A DNA stretch of 64,000 nt from RYN-230 sp963834515 (GTDB taxonomy: Bacteria > Actinomycetota > Actinomycetes > Streptosporangiales > Streptosporangiaceae). The stretch is from assembly GCA_963834515.1 (NCBI GenBank), contig CAWICB010000009.1:62001-126000 (forward strand), written 5' to 3'. The notes under the pieces are model-generated. The model was given only the letters and a program-made list of their open reading frames with translations. It ran no database searches and had not been told where the DNA came from. Both the position numbers and the translations under genes were made by a program. Below are positions 7,571-16,532 of this stretch, one piece after another (position 1 is the stretch's first letter; each line of letters opens with the position of its first letter).

Positions 7571-8764
7571 GTGGCGGTCATCGAGGCGGACGTCGCGGTT
7601 GTCGGGGCTGGCTCGGTCGGAAGCATGGCCAGCTGGCAGCTGGCCGCCCGCGGGTTGCGCGTGGTCGGCGTCGACCGGTTCCCGGTTCCGGGACCGTTTT
7701 CCGCCTACGCGGGTGAGTCCAGGGTCTTCCGGATGGTCTACGCCGAGGGCGGGCACTACACGCCCCTGCTGCAGCGCGCCCGGGACCTGTGGCGTGACCT
7801 GGAAGCAGCCACCGGGACCAGCCTGCTGGCCGTCACCGGGGTGGTGACCATCATGGACCACGATCACCCCGACCATGCAGCGCTGCTGCGGGCGGGGCGG
7901 GAGCGCGGCCTGCGGTTCGAGGTGGTGACCGGGGATGAGGCACGACGGCGGTTGCCCCAGCATCTCATCCGCGATGGTGACGTGGCCTTGTTCGATCCCG
8001 AGGGGGGCTACCTGCGCAGCGAGCAGGCGGTGTACTGCGCCCTGCAGCTGGCTCAGCGGCACGGAGCGACATTCCTGGGCAACCGGCAGGTCCGTGCCCT
8101 GGAACGCCGCGGTGACCAGTGGTCGATCCGCACCGACCAGGAAGAGGTTCGTGCGGCACGGGTCCTGGTCGCCACCGGGACAGGCGCGGGGCCGGTGTGC
8201 GCCGCGCTGGGAACCCACCTCGCCGTGCTTCCCCAGGTGCTCACCTGGTTCCCGATCGCCGACGCCGCCCTGCTGGCCCGCCAGCCCGAGCAGGTGTTCA
8301 TCCGCAGTTCCCGCGACGCCCAGTTCTACGGTTTCCCCAGCACGGACGGCTGGACCGTGAAGGTGGCGGCAAGCATCTACCTTGACGAGACCGTCTCAAC
8401 GGCCCGCCCGCTCAGCTGGGACCCGCGCCATCTCGACACGGTGCAATCCTGGGTCGGCACGTACCTGCCCGCCCTGGTCCCCAAGCCGGTCAGGGCGGTG
8501 CTGTGCTCGGACGGGTACACAGTCGACGAGACCGGCCTGCTCGGCTTCGTGCCGGGCATGGACGGGGTGGTCGTCGCCGTCGGCTTCTCCGGCCACGGGT
8601 TCAAGATGGCGTCCTCGCTGGGGGCCGCCGCAGCCGACCTGATTACGGACGGGACCACGGTCACGGACGTCAGCTTCATGGATCCCGCCCGCTTCCTGGC
8701 CGCCCCGCACGCGGTCAGCGCTCTTCCGCTGCAGGCGCGCGGGTCTCACCTGGAAGCCTCGTGA
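7571..8764 (+). CDS. FAD-dependent sarcosine oxidase-like (MSOX/SoxA family) amine oxidase
   Basis: The 397-aa protein has an N-terminal dinucleotide fold ADVAVVGAGSVGSMASWQL (G-x-G-x-x-G), then GESRVFRMVYAEGGHY, the family's substrate-pocket region. AVLCSDGYTVDETGLLG, where the Cys aligns with the covalent-flavin Cys of monomeric sarcosine oxidases, is followed by the C-terminal FAD motif VAVGFSGHGFKMASSLG. These enzymes oxidise N-methyl or secondary amino acids to an aldehyde plus H2O2. GTG 7571 follows GGGAAGGA at 8 nt. The stop overlaps the next start by 4 nt (GTGA), so this gene and the deacylase at 8761 are translationally coupled and may handle one N-substituted amino acid substrate. 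Confidence 0.87.
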   Translation: MAVIEADVAVVGAGSVGSMASWQLAARGLRVVGVDRFPVPGPFSAYAGESRVFRMVYAEGGHYTPLLQRARDLWRDLEAATGTSLLAVTGVVTIMDHDHPDHAALLRAGRERGLRFEVVTGDEARRRLPQHLIRDGDVALFDPEGGYLRSEQAVYCALQLAQRHGATFLGNRQVRALERRGDQWSIRTDQEEVRAARVLVATGTGAGPVCAALGTHLAVLPQVLTWFPIADAALLARQPEQVFIRSSRDAQFYGFPSTDGWTVKVAASIYLDETVSTARPLSWDPRHLDTVQSWVGTYLPALVPKPVRAVLCSDGYTVDETGLLGFVPGMDGVVVAVGFSGHGFKMASSLGAAAADLITDGTTVTDVSFMDPARFLAAPHAVSALPLQARGSHLEAS

Positions 8765-9735
8765 CCGACATCCCGCCCTACGCAGTCGGTGACCTCGTGG
8801 CCGTGGCCGGGTCGCAGGTCCACGGGAACTGCACCGTCAGCCTCGGTACGACTGCTGTGTCGCTGCCGGTGGCCGTAACGCACGGAAGCGCGCGTGGCCC
8901 GGTCCTCGCCGTCACCGCCGGGATCCATGGCGCGGAATACGTTCCCATCGTGGCCGTCCGCCAGTTCATCCGCGACCTCGACGCCACGCGGATGCACGGA
9001 ACGATCGTCGCTTGCCTGCAGTCCAGCCCGGTCGCCTTCCGCGAACGGTCGGCTTTCGTCAACCCGCTCGACGGCCAGAACCTCAACCGGTCCTTCCCCG
9101 GGGACCCGCACGGCGGGCCGACAGCGCGGCTGGCCGCCTGGCTCTGGGAGAACCTGCTGGCCCGGGCTGACTACTACGTCGACTGCCACTGCGGCGATCT
9201 TCCGGAGGCTCTTGACCCGTTCACGGGCGTCAGCCCCGGAGCGAACGGCGCCATCAGCGAGCAGGCCCGGGCGATGGCGGACTGCTTCGACGTCGCGCGG
9301 CTGATCGTGGACCACACCGGGGGATCCACCACCAGCACGGCCGCTGCGGCCGGGATCCCCGCCGTCCTGATCGAAGTCGGCGGCCAAGGCCGCTGGTCGC
9401 AGACGGAGGCAGACGTTCAGCGGGCGGGCCTGCGCCGGGTGGCGGCCCTGGCCGGCATCCTGCCCGGGGAAAGAGCCCACCGGCCGCCACTGCCCGTCTT
9501 CGAAGACGCTGCCGACGTGCTCAGCGACCGGGCCGGCCTGTGGTTCCCTGAGGTTCCCGCCGGGACATTCGTGACCAGCGGGACGCGCCTGGGCCGGCTC
9601 GAGGACGCGTTCGGCGACAACGTCCAGGACATCCTCGCTCCCGAGGCAGGCGTGGTCAGTTACGGGCTGAGCAGCCTGGCCGCCACCGCGGGCGACCTGC
9701 TGGCATCTATCGCCCGGCCGGTTCCCGACAGCTGA
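8761..9735 (+). CDS. succinylglutamate desuccinylase/aspartoacylase-family (M14-type) zinc deacylase
   Basis: GTG 8761 overlaps the previous stop and gives 324 aa. Zinc-site motifs are visible: VTAGIHGAEYVP (H-x-x-E), then NPLDGQNLNRSFPG, the substrate-carboxylate and Arg region, and YYVDCHCGD (third His). A Glu in IEVGGQGRW is the likely catalytic region. Residues 240-324 form a beta-rich lipoyl-like barrel, as in AstE/AspA relatives. The family removes acyl groups from N-acyl amino acids. Coupling to the amine oxidase suggests sequential dealkylation and deacylation of a modified amino acid or osmolyte, similar in logic to ectoine-type catabolism. That pairing is an inference. Confidence 0.85.
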   Translation: MTDIPPYAVGDLVAVAGSQVHGNCTVSLGTTAVSLPVAVTHGSARGPVLAVTAGIHGAEYVPIVAVRQFIRDLDATRMHGTIVACLQSSPVAFRERSAFVNPLDGQNLNRSFPGDPHGGPTARLAAWLWENLLARADYYVDCHCGDLPEALDPFTGVSPGANGAISEQARAMADCFDVARLIVDHTGGSTTSTAAAAGIPAVLIEVGGQGRWSQTEADVQRAGLRRVAALAGILPGERAHRPPLPVFEDAADVLSDRAGLWFPEVPAGTFVTSGTRLGRLEDAFGDNVQDILAPEAGVVSYGLSSLAATAGDLLASIARPVPDS

Positions 9736-9826
9736 CTGTCAGACCCAGCACGTAATCTCACTCGTGCCGTGGAACCCGCGCCTGCCGTTTGCCCGGGGTC
9801 CGGACGCCACCCCGGAGAGGGCAACG

Positions 9827-10618
9827 ATGCATACGGTCAGCTCACCCGACGGCACGACGATCGCGTACGACGAGGCCGGTGAAGGTCCCGCCCTGATCCT
9901 GGTCGACGGCGCGCTGAGCGTCCACTCGTCCGGTGGTAAGTCGGAGCTGGCCAGGCTGCTCGCGCCGCACTTCACCGTCTACGGCTACGACCGCCGCGGT
10001 CGCGGCCGGAGCGGGGACACCCGGCCCTACGCGGTGGACCGGGAGGTCGAGGACATCGAGGTGCTGATCGACCGGGCCGGCGGCTCGGCGTTCCTCTATG
10101 GCCACTCATCGGGCGCGACCCTGGCCATGCGGGCGGCCGTCCAGCTCGGCGGGCGGGTCAGCAAGCTCGCCATGTACGAGCCTCCGCACAACGACGACCC
10201 CGATGCCCAGGAGTCCTGGAGCGAGTACCTCCGGGAGCTGCGGCAGGTCCTGGCCGGCGCCCACCCGGGCGACGCGGTGGCCCTGTTCATGCGGTTCATT
10301 GGCACGCCCAGCGATCAGGTCGAGCGGATGCGCCAGGCGCCGTTCTGGCCGGGCATGGAGGCCATCGCGCCGACGCTGGCCTACGACCACGCTGCCATCA
10401 TCGGTGAACGCTGGTCCCCGCCTACCGGCCTGGCCGCGCAGGTGTCAGTTCCGGCCCTGGTGATGGCGGGCGGCGCGAGCTTGCCGTTCATGCCGCCCGC
10501 GGCCCAGGCGCTGAGCAAGGCGATGCCGCACGGCCAGCTGCGGATTCTGGAGGGCCAGCCGCACGACGTTAACCCAGGCGTGCTCGCTCCGGTCCTGGTG
10601 GATTTCTGCACCGCGTGA
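9827..10618 (+). CDS. alpha/beta hydrolase
   Basis: ATG 9827 follows GGAGAGG at 7 nt and gives 263 aa. It shows the standard fold: an HTVSSPDGTTIAYDE opening, an ILVDGALS strand in the oxyanion position (H-G replaced by D-G), YDRRGRGRSGD, the nucleophile elbow LYGHSSGATLAM with Ser, and a terminal His in EGQPHDVNPG. It is closest in pattern to small esterase or haloperoxidase-like hydrolases of unknown substrate. It follows the deacylase by 91 bp on the same strand and may be independently transcribed. Confidence 0.85.
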   Translation: MHTVSSPDGTTIAYDEAGEGPALILVDGALSVHSSGGKSELARLLAPHFTVYGYDRRGRGRSGDTRPYAVDREVEDIEVLIDRAGGSAFLYGHSSGATLAMRAAVQLGGRVSKLAMYEPPHNDDPDAQESWSEYLRELRQVLAGAHPGDAVALFMRFIGTPSDQVERMRQAPFWPGMEAIAPTLAYDHAAIIGERWSPPTGLAAQVSVPALVMAGGASLPFMPPAAQALSKAMPHGQLRILEGQPHDVNPGVLAPVLVDFCTA

Positions 10619-10781
10619 GGTGTGATCGGCCGGGCCAGCCAGCCTGCCTGAGCCGTCCCGTGTCTGGGCCGGGAGCCGTCCCGGCCTCAGGGTGGCGTAG
10701 TCAGCGGCCGGGCGGTGGGCGGGCGCTCCGGGGGCCGGCGATGACAGGCGGGTGAGGGTGGCGGCGAGCCAGTCCTGGTAG

Positions 10782-11117
10782 GTGTCGGGGTCCCAGCTGG
10801 CCCTGCGGCTCGGTCCCGAGCGCGCGCGGGCCGCCGCAGGATTCGGCTACTTCGCCCTCGGCTACTTCGCCATCGGCGTGCCGGACAAGGCCACCATCGA
10901 GGAGCTGGCCACCCGGCTGACCGCGGCCGGCGAACAGCACGCCAGCGTGCACTGGGCCAGCATCGGCTGGATCCTGCCCATGCTGCACGACCCCGATGGC
11001 CACGAGGTCCGCTTCACTACCCAGCAGCACCTCGCCGAGCCGGAACCGGGCCAGGTCACCACGTTCCATGACCCGCGGGAGACCGCTGAGCGGCACGAAC
11101 AGTCAGTCGCGGAATGA
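10782..11117 (+). pseudogene. VOC/glyoxalase-fold fragment (C-terminal half)
   Basis: The readable frame encodes about 100 residues, with FAIGVPDKATIEELATRLTAAGEQHA and then LPMLHDPDGHEVRFTT. This is the second beta-alpha-beta-beta-beta module of a VOC-superfamily protein, with the conserved DPDGxExR metal-ligand Glu. The first module is absent: upstream sequence (10619-10781) does not encode it in any frame. A VOC protein needs two modules or dimerises, so this is probably a truncated remnant, although a start at GTG or ATG near 10782 could still yield a small protein. It converges with and overlaps the 3' end of 11103-11759. Confidence 0.55.
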
Positions 11118-11759
11118 CCTGGCATGTGGTCTTGGCCTGCGCAGCAGCCACTGCTGGAACGTCCGCCGCGGTGGACGGGCGGTGATGTGGCCGCCGCGGT
11201 TCTCACCCGAGACCCGCACGGTGAGCTGTACCGGCTCTTGCCAGCCATTCCGCGGCCGGATCCTGATTCTCCCGCCGCGCACTGTGACCCCGTCGGCGTC
11301 CACCTCGATGCCGGGCTTGGTGACCAGGACGAGTCCGCCACCCCGGACATAGACCTGGATCTGCAATGTGGGCTGAGTGATCACCGCGTTCGTGAAGTCC
11401 AGCTTCACCGTCCCGCCGACGGCCCGGATCTCCATCCGCGCCGGAATCACCCACTGACCGCGGCGCGTGGTGTTCCCGCCCTGGTAATCGAGCCGGACAA
11501 CGTCTTTGGCCTGCGCTGCGACCGGGCCAGCCCGGCTGGGCACGGCCGGCAGGTCAGCGGTGAGTGCGGCCAGTTCGCCGCTGGTACGGGCCGTCAGCGC
11601 GGCCTCCACCCGCTCGTCAAGCTCGGCTGCGGTCAGCCGGCCGTCACCGGCCGCCATGCGGAGGATGTCCACGGCGCGGTCGCGGTCTTCATCCGAGGCC
11701 CGCAGCTGCGGCCCGGCGCCCGAACCAGGCCCAGTGGCTGGGGAAACCTCGCCCGTCAT
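11103..11759 (-). CDS. DUF1707 (SHOCT-like) domain protein
   Basis: The 218-aa protein carries a DUF1707 domain at residues 18-70: LRASDEDRDRAVDILRMAAGDGRLTAAELDERVEAALTARTxGELAAL. The middle is a beta-rich segment with VDADGVTVRGGRIRIRP and the end is basic. There is no transmembrane helix. DUF1707 is a short actinobacterial domain of unknown role, often linked to membrane proteins or cell-wall-related sensing. The start ATG 11759 is close to the plus-strand PspA gene (11957), so the two are divergent and may share a regulatory region. A second DUF1707 gene lies at 15402. Confidence 0.85.
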   Translation of the reverse strand: MTGEVSPATGPGSGAGPQLRASDEDRDRAVDILRMAAGDGRLTAAELDERVEAALTARTSGELAALTADLPAVPSRAGPVAAQAKDVVRLDYQGGNTTRRGQWVIPARMEIRAVGGTVKLDFTNAVITQPTLQIQVYVRGGGLVLVTKPGIEVDADGVTVRGGRIRIRPRNGWQEPVQLTVRVSGENRGGHITARPPRRTFQQWLLRRPRPHARSFRD

Positions 11760-11956
11760 GGCTCACATCTTGTAACCCACCGGGTAAGCCCGCAACAGCA
11801 AGCGCCGGTGGTGGCCATGGGAGCTGACCGCCGTGGGCGGTAACCTCTGGGTATCCGTGCCGGTAGCAGCGCTGGCGCCGCCCGGGGGCCGCCCGGGGGC
11901 CGGCTGGGTGGGGAATCGGCGCGGGCTCAGCCCACCACCACAGAGAGCAGGCCGGC

Positions 11957-12688
11957 ATGACTCTTTTCCAGCGGGCCCACGACATTGTCCAGGCGAAGAC
12001 CAACAAGGCGCTCGACGCCGCTGAGCAGCCCGACGAAATGCTTGATCTGTCCTACGAGCAGATGCTCGATCAGATCACCCAGGTGCGCCGGGGGCTGGTG
12101 GCCATCGCGGCGTCACGCAAGCAGATTGAGCTGCAGGAGCAGCAGCTCCAGCACTCGGTGGATCATCTCCAGGACCAGGCTAAGGCGGCGCTCGCCCAGG
12201 GCCGGGAGGATCTGGCGCGGGAGGCACTGTCCCGCAAAGCCGCCGCCCAAGCCCAGATCGATGCCATGGAGCCGCAGCACCAGCAGCTCGCCGAACAGGA
12301 GGAGAAGCTGGAGCACACCCTCGACGCGCTGCAGAAGCGGGTGAACAACTTCCGGACGCAGAAGGAAGTACTGAAGGCGCAGTACACCGCAGCCAAGGCA
12401 GAGAGTTCGGTGGGTGAGAGCGCCGCGGGGATCTCGCAGACCGCGGGTGACTCAGGAGCAGAACTCCAGCGGGCCCAGGACAAGATCGCCACGATGCAGG
12501 CGCGCGCCGGTGCAGTAGATGAACTGCTCGCATCAGGAGTGCTCGAAGACGTCGGCGGCGACACCGATGACATCCAGCAGGAACTCGACGATGCCGGGGC
12601 AGCGGCCGGGGTGGACAAGGAACTCGCCGCGCTCAAGGCCGAAATCGGCTCCGGCTCACCGCCACCGCCCGCGCTGCCCGCAAGCTGA
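11957..12688 (+). CDS. pspA: PspA/IM30 (phage-shock protein A) family coiled-coil protein
   Basis: The 243-aa protein is predicted to be almost entirely helical. It opens MTLFQRAHDIVQAKTNKALD, the amphipathic membrane-binding helix. LDLSYEQMLDQI and a long heptad-rich coiled coil (about residues 40-160) follow, then the AGAVDELLASGVLED region and a flexible Pro-rich tail. PspA/IM30 proteins polymerise on stressed inner membrane and preserve integrity. It is followed 146 bp later by an SPFH-domain gene, a pairing known in bacterial envelope-stress modules. Confidence 0.9.
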   Translation: MTLFQRAHDIVQAKTNKALDAAEQPDEMLDLSYEQMLDQITQVRRGLVAIAASRKQIELQEQQLQHSVDHLQDQAKAALAQGREDLAREALSRKAAAQAQIDAMEPQHQQLAEQEEKLEHTLDALQKRVNNFRTQKEVLKAQYTAAKAESSVGESAAGISQTAGDSGAELQRAQDKIATMQARAGAVDELLASGVLEDVGGDTDDIQQELDDAGAAAGVDKELAALKAEIGSGSPPPPALPAS

Positions 12689-12834
12689 GCCGGCGCAGCC
12701 ACCTCAAGCCAGTTCTGACCGGTCACCGTGGTATGTGATGATGAAATCAGGCCGTGGGCATCTCGAACGCCGGCAGTCACGCTGGCGCCGTCCGCGGGCC
12801 CGCTAACCCGGGGCAGCCTGTGCCGGGGGTTGGG

Positions 12835-13734
12835 ATGGCCGATGTGTTCGGCTTCAGGATCATCCGTCAGTACGAGCAGGGCATCGTGTTCCGCTGCGGG
12901 CAGGCCCTGCCTGGCGTGCGCAAGCCGGGCCTGATCTGGGTCAACCCGATCACCAGCCGGCTGGTCAAGGTCAACATGCAGATCGCCGTGGTAGGTGTGC
13001 CCGCACAGGAGACCATCACCCGGGACAACGTCACCCTCAAGGTGGACGCGGTCGTGTACTACCGGGTCGTGGACCCGCTCAAGGCGATCATCAACGTGCA
13101 GAATTACAACTTCGCCGTCTCGCAGGTCGCCCAGACGTCGCTCCGGGCGGTTACCGGGCGCAGCAACATGGACCAGCTCCTGTCCGAGCGGGAGCACATC
13201 AACGCCGAGCTCAAGGACGTGATCGACGCCCCCACCGAGGGACCGTGGGGGATCCGGGTGGAACGCGTCGAGGTCAAGGACATTTCCCTGCCCGAATCGA
13301 TGAAACGCTCAATGTCCCGGCAGGCAGAAGCCGAACGGGAGCGCCGCGCCCGGATCATCGCCGCAGACGGCGAATACCAGGCCTCCAAGAAGCTGGCCCA
13401 GGCCGCTACCGTCATGGCTGCCGACCCGGCCGCCCTGCAGTTGCGGCTGCTGCAGACGGTTGTCGAGGTCGCTGCCGAGAAGAACAGCACGCTCGTCATG
13501 CCCTTCCCGGTGGAACTGCTGCGCTTCTTCGACCGTGCGTCCGTGCCCGCCATGCCGGCCCCGCCGGACGCCGGGGCGGAGGAGACCACGGCCGGGGCGG
13601 AGGAGATCACTGCCGGGGCGGGGGAGACCGCCGCCTTGCCGCCCCCACCAGCAGCGCTGCCGGGAAGCGAGCCGGCCAGCACAGCCGGGATTACAGCACT
13701 GAACGGCTCCTCCACTGCGGATCCCGCCCGCTGA
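12835..13734 (+). CDS. SPFH/Band-7 (stomatin-like) protein
   Basis: From ATG 12835 the product is 299 aa; an in-frame GTG at 12754 would add 27 unstructured residues. Residues 5-205 form a Band-7 domain: YEQGIVFRCGQALPGVRKPGLIWVNP, then ETITRDNVTLKVDAVVYYRVVDP, the SLRAVTGRSNMDQLLSER segment and GIRVERVEVKDISLPESMKRSMSRQAEAERERRARI. A helical segment and a Pro/Ala/Glu low-complexity tail follow, with a short repeat (TAGAEE/TAGAGE). Stomatin-like proteins normally have an N-terminal membrane hairpin, but none is obvious here. Membrane attachment may depend on PspA or on other contacts. Confidence 0.85.
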   Translation: MADVFGFRIIRQYEQGIVFRCGQALPGVRKPGLIWVNPITSRLVKVNMQIAVVGVPAQETITRDNVTLKVDAVVYYRVVDPLKAIINVQNYNFAVSQVAQTSLRAVTGRSNMDQLLSEREHINAELKDVIDAPTEGPWGIRVERVEVKDISLPESMKRSMSRQAEAERERRARIIAADGEYQASKKLAQAATVMAADPAALQLRLLQTVVEVAAEKNSTLVMPFPVELLRFFDRASVPAMPAPPDAGAEETTAGAEEITAGAGETAALPPPPAALPGSEPASTAGITALNGSSTADPAR

Positions 13735-13981
13735 CGCCGCGCAAGTCCAGGCCCGGCGCAATCGCTGGCCAGGAAGCCGGGGCGACAGCTGACCCTGAAC
13801 TACGAGGATGAGGTCAACCGGTCTGGGACCACCAGAACCGGCCACGTTCAGGTCCTGAGGCCGGGACGTCCGCTCAGGGCCCGATGTGCCCTCCGCTGGG
13901 GCGCGCCGCCAACCGCCCGGATCCAGAGCGGCGCACATCCGCACGCGCGCGCGCTTGTCAGGATGCTTCGGCACTGAAACG

Positions 13982-15265
13982 ATGGGCGACGTGAAACTGG
14001 GGATCCTGTGCGGCGGCGGCCCGGCTCCCGGGATGAACTCAGTCATCTCTGCAGCCACGATCGAGGCCCGGAATTCCGGGTGGGACGTCCTGGGCATCAT
14101 GGACGGCTTCCAGCACCTCATCGAGGGCCGGACCGATCAGGCGCGGCCCCTCTCCATTACGGACGTGTCGAGGATCCACGTTCAGGGCGGGTCGATCATC
14201 CGGACCTCGCGGGCCAACCCGACGGTGCGAGACGAGAACGCCGACGACCCGGACTGGCGGCTGCACGCCTGCCTCGAGTCGCTGCAGAAGCTGGGGATCG
14301 AGGCGCTCGTGACGATCGGCGGGGACGACACTGCGTTCTCCGCGTCCCGGCTGGCCGAGGCGGCCGCCGGGAGCCTCCGCGTGGCCCACGTCCCCAAAAC
14401 CATCGACAACGACCTGCCGCTACCGGGCGGCGTGCCCACGTTTGGCTTCGAGACGGCCCGGAGCGTGGGGGTCCAGCTCGTCAACAACTTGATGACCGAC
14501 GCCATCACCACCCAGCGGTGGTACCTGGTGGTGGCCATGGGCCGCTCGGCCGGTCACCTGGCGGTCGGCATCGGGAAGTCGGCCGGGGCCACCCTCACGG
14601 TCATCGCCGAGGAGTTCCCCCGCGACGAGCCCATCCGGCTGTCGCGCCTGGTGGACGTCCTCGAGACCTCGATGCTCAAGCGGATCGCCCACGGCCGCCC
14701 GTTCGGCGTGGCGATACTCGCCGAGGGCATCGGTCTGCGCCTCCCCCAGGACGAGCTGCGGTCAGCCATGCCGGAGGTCGAGCTGGACGAGCACGGCCAC
14801 GTCCGGCTGGCCGAGCTCGAACTCGACCGCCTGCTGGCCAGGCAGGTCAGGGACCGCTTCAAAGAGCGCGGGACCAGCGTCACGGTCGAGGGCAAGAACA
14901 TCGGCTACGAGCTGCGGTGCGCGCCGCCCATCCCCTTCGACATCGAGTACACCCGCGACCTTGGCTACAGCGCCGTGGACTACCTGAAGCGGCTGGGGGA
15001 CGGCGAGCCCGGCGGCATGGTCACGATCCAGGAGGGGCACCTGGTGCCGCTGCCCTTCGGGTCGTTCACCGACCCCGACACGGGGCGGGTGCGGATCCGG
15101 CTGGTGAACGTCGGGTCGAGTTCCTACCAGGTGGCGCGCGAGTACATGATCCGGCTGGACCGCCAGGATCTCGAGGATCCGGAGCGGCTCCGCCCGATCG
15201 CCGAGGCTGCCGGGCTCACGCCCAGCGCTTTCCGCCAGCGGTACGGCTACCTGATCCAGAGCTGA
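13982..15265 (+). CDS. pfp: 6-phosphofructokinase, PPi-dependent type by active-site residues
   Basis: The 427-aa protein has KLGILCGGGPAPGMN at the N-terminus, TIGGDDT at residues 111-117 and PKTIDNDLP at 138-146. In the PfkA superfamily, Gly at the second position of GGD(G/D) and Gly in P(G/K)TIDND mark ATP enzymes. Asp (here Asp116) with Lys (here Lys139) marks pyrophosphate-dependent PFPs. The VAMGRSAGHLA motif is also intact. The predicted reaction is reversible phosphorylation of fructose 6-phosphate by PPi in glycolysis or gluconeogenesis. ATG 13982 places the family's first strand at residue 5. Confidence 0.9.
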   Translation: MGDVKLGILCGGGPAPGMNSVISAATIEARNSGWDVLGIMDGFQHLIEGRTDQARPLSITDVSRIHVQGGSIIRTSRANPTVRDENADDPDWRLHACLESLQKLGIEALVTIGGDDTAFSASRLAEAAAGSLRVAHVPKTIDNDLPLPGGVPTFGFETARSVGVQLVNNLMTDAITTQRWYLVVAMGRSAGHLAVGIGKSAGATLTVIAEEFPRDEPIRLSRLVDVLETSMLKRIAHGRPFGVAILAEGIGLRLPQDELRSAMPEVELDEHGHVRLAELELDRLLARQVRDRFKERGTSVTVEGKNIGYELRCAPPIPFDIEYTRDLGYSAVDYLKRLGDGEPGGMVTIQEGHLVPLPFGSFTDPDTGRVRIRLVNVGSSSYQVAREYMIRLDRQDLEDPERLRPIAEAAGLTPSAFRQRYGYLIQS

Positions 15266-15401
15266 CCTCCGGCCGGCTATTTCCCAGCCGCGGGGTGGCC
15301 GGTCGGGCCCGGCCCTGACCACCGCCCTGGCGTGCCCGGCGGCTGCGAGATAGCTACTGCGGGCAAACCGCATTACGCTTTTCTTGCATCGGGAGGCGCC
15401 G

Positions 15402-15863
15402 GTGGCGGGAAAACGGGTAGACGACATGGCAGCAGCCGCGGCTCGCCGCGGCAGCCTGCGGGCGTCTCATGCCGACCGTGACCGGGTGCTGGAGGTGCTC
15501 AAGGCCGCGTTCGTCCAGGGCCGGCTGGCCAAGGACGAGTTCGATATGCGGGTGAGCCAGACGCTGGCTTCGCGGACCCATGCAGAACTGGCCGCGATCA
15601 CCGCCGACATGCCCGCCGGGCTGATCGGAACCCAGCCGCCGCGGAAGCCTGCCCGGGTGCAGCCCCCGCACCCGGAGAACAAGGTAGTCAATTCATGTGC
15701 GTGTGCGACGCTCGCGCTCCTAGTGCTGGCGGCACCGTTGCTGACCGGTCATTTTGAATTGTTCTTCGTGCTCGTGGCCGCGATGATGGGAGCCCTGCTC
15801 GCCGCAGCCGTGCAGACGGCCCACTCATCGCACAAGAAGCGCGCCAGCAGGCAGCGACGGTAG
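15402..15863 (+). CDS. DUF1707 membrane protein
   Basis: GTG 15402 lies 5 nt after GGGAGG and gives 153 aa. A DUF1707 domain occupies about residues 18-70 (LRASHADRDRVLEVLKAAFVQGRLAKDEFDMRVSQTLASRTHAELAAITADMP). A linker and then two hydrophobic helices (CACATLALLVLAAPLL and LFFVLVAAMMGALLAAAV) follow, and the tail is basic. This DUF1707-plus-two-TM layout is common in actinobacteria and its function is unknown. It converges with the small gene at 15869. Confidence 0.88.
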   Translation: MAGKRVDDMAAAAARRGSLRASHADRDRVLEVLKAAFVQGRLAKDEFDMRVSQTLASRTHAELAAITADMPAGLIGTQPPRKPARVQPPHPENKVVNSCACATLALLVLAAPLLTGHFELFFVLVAAMMGALLAAAVQTAHSSHKKRASRQRR

Positions 15864-15868
15864 CTGGG

Positions 15869-16246
15869 TCATTCGCCGCCGCGAGCCGCTAACCCACCCG
15901 GGGATTCCGGGGGACGGGGCATGTTCAGCAGCCGCTGTTCAAGCCCGGCCCAGGTACTGCTCCACTCCACCAGCGGGCCGAGGATCTGCTCCAGCACCTC
16001 CAGCTGCTCGTCGAACGCGGACAGCTGGGCTTGCAGCGCCCCGATGCTGCGCCGCTGCGCGGCGACGCTGGCCGCGATCGACGTTAGCTGGGTCGCTGAC
16101 AGAGTGCCCGGCAGCGGGAACGCGATCGGCAACGACGGCACGCGCGTACCGGATCGGGCCACGGTCTCCAGCCCGGAGGTGATGACGCGCAGCTGCGCCA
16201 TGAGCGCCTCAACCATGCCGGGTGTGGGCTCTTCGTCACCGGCCAT
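15869..16246 (-). CDS. small conserved helical protein
   Basis: ATG 16246 is preceded by GAGGGGG and yields 125 aa. It is acidic and helical: MAGDEEPTPGMVEALMAQLRVI, a proline-rich loop (PSLPIAFPLPGTLSATQL), then a long heptad-like helix IAASVAAQRRSIGALQAQLSAFDEQLEVLEQILGPL and WSSTWAGLEQRLL. It looks like a coiled-coil adaptor, and I recognise no characterised family. The nearest genes, DUF1707 and APC permease, give no functional clue. Confidence 0.65.
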   Translation of the reverse strand: MAGDEEPTPGMVEALMAQLRVITSGLETVARSGTRVPSLPIAFPLPGTLSATQLTSIAASVAAQRRSIGALQAQLSAFDEQLEVLEQILGPLVEWSSTWAGLEQRLLNMPRPPESPGGLAARGGE

Positions 16247-16461
16247 CAGCTTGACCCCCTCACGACGCAGCACACCAGTCCTGCCGCCGTTAGTATGAGG
16301 TCCTTCCCCGCCCCGCTCAGGTAACGCCCGCCCGGGCCAGAAACTCGCGGCCAATCCGGCTGCCCAGGTAAATCGGGCAGGGTCAGCGGCAGCCCGGTAG
16401 GCTCCGAAGGCGCATACGCGGGGTTCTGCGAGGTCCCCGCGGCGGGCTCCGGCGCCTGCAT
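16246..16461 (-). CDS. possible small Pro-rich ORF overlapping the 15869-16246 start
   Basis: This is a 71-codon frame from ATG 16461 whose TGA stop overlaps the downstream ATG by one base (TGATG), a coupling arrangement. The N-terminal half has high third-position GC, but no ribosome site precedes ATG and no domain is recognisable. It may be real or only a leader of the next gene. Confidence 0.25.
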   Translation of the reverse strand: MQAPEPAAGTSQNPAYAPSEPTGLPLTLPDLPGQPDWPRVSGPGGRYLSGAGKDLILTAAGLVCCVVRGSS

Positions 16462-16532
16462 TAGGGGCGCATCGCGGAGGTGGCCTCCAGCGCACGATCA
16501 ACGTGGCAGGCAGCTGCCGGCTGGGGGACGTG

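Noticed and set aside
10701..10790. Minus-strand coding-like stretch (DPDTYQDWLAATLTRL)
   Set aside because: Only about 17 plausible residues, with no start or stop context. Kept only as a hint of past coding.
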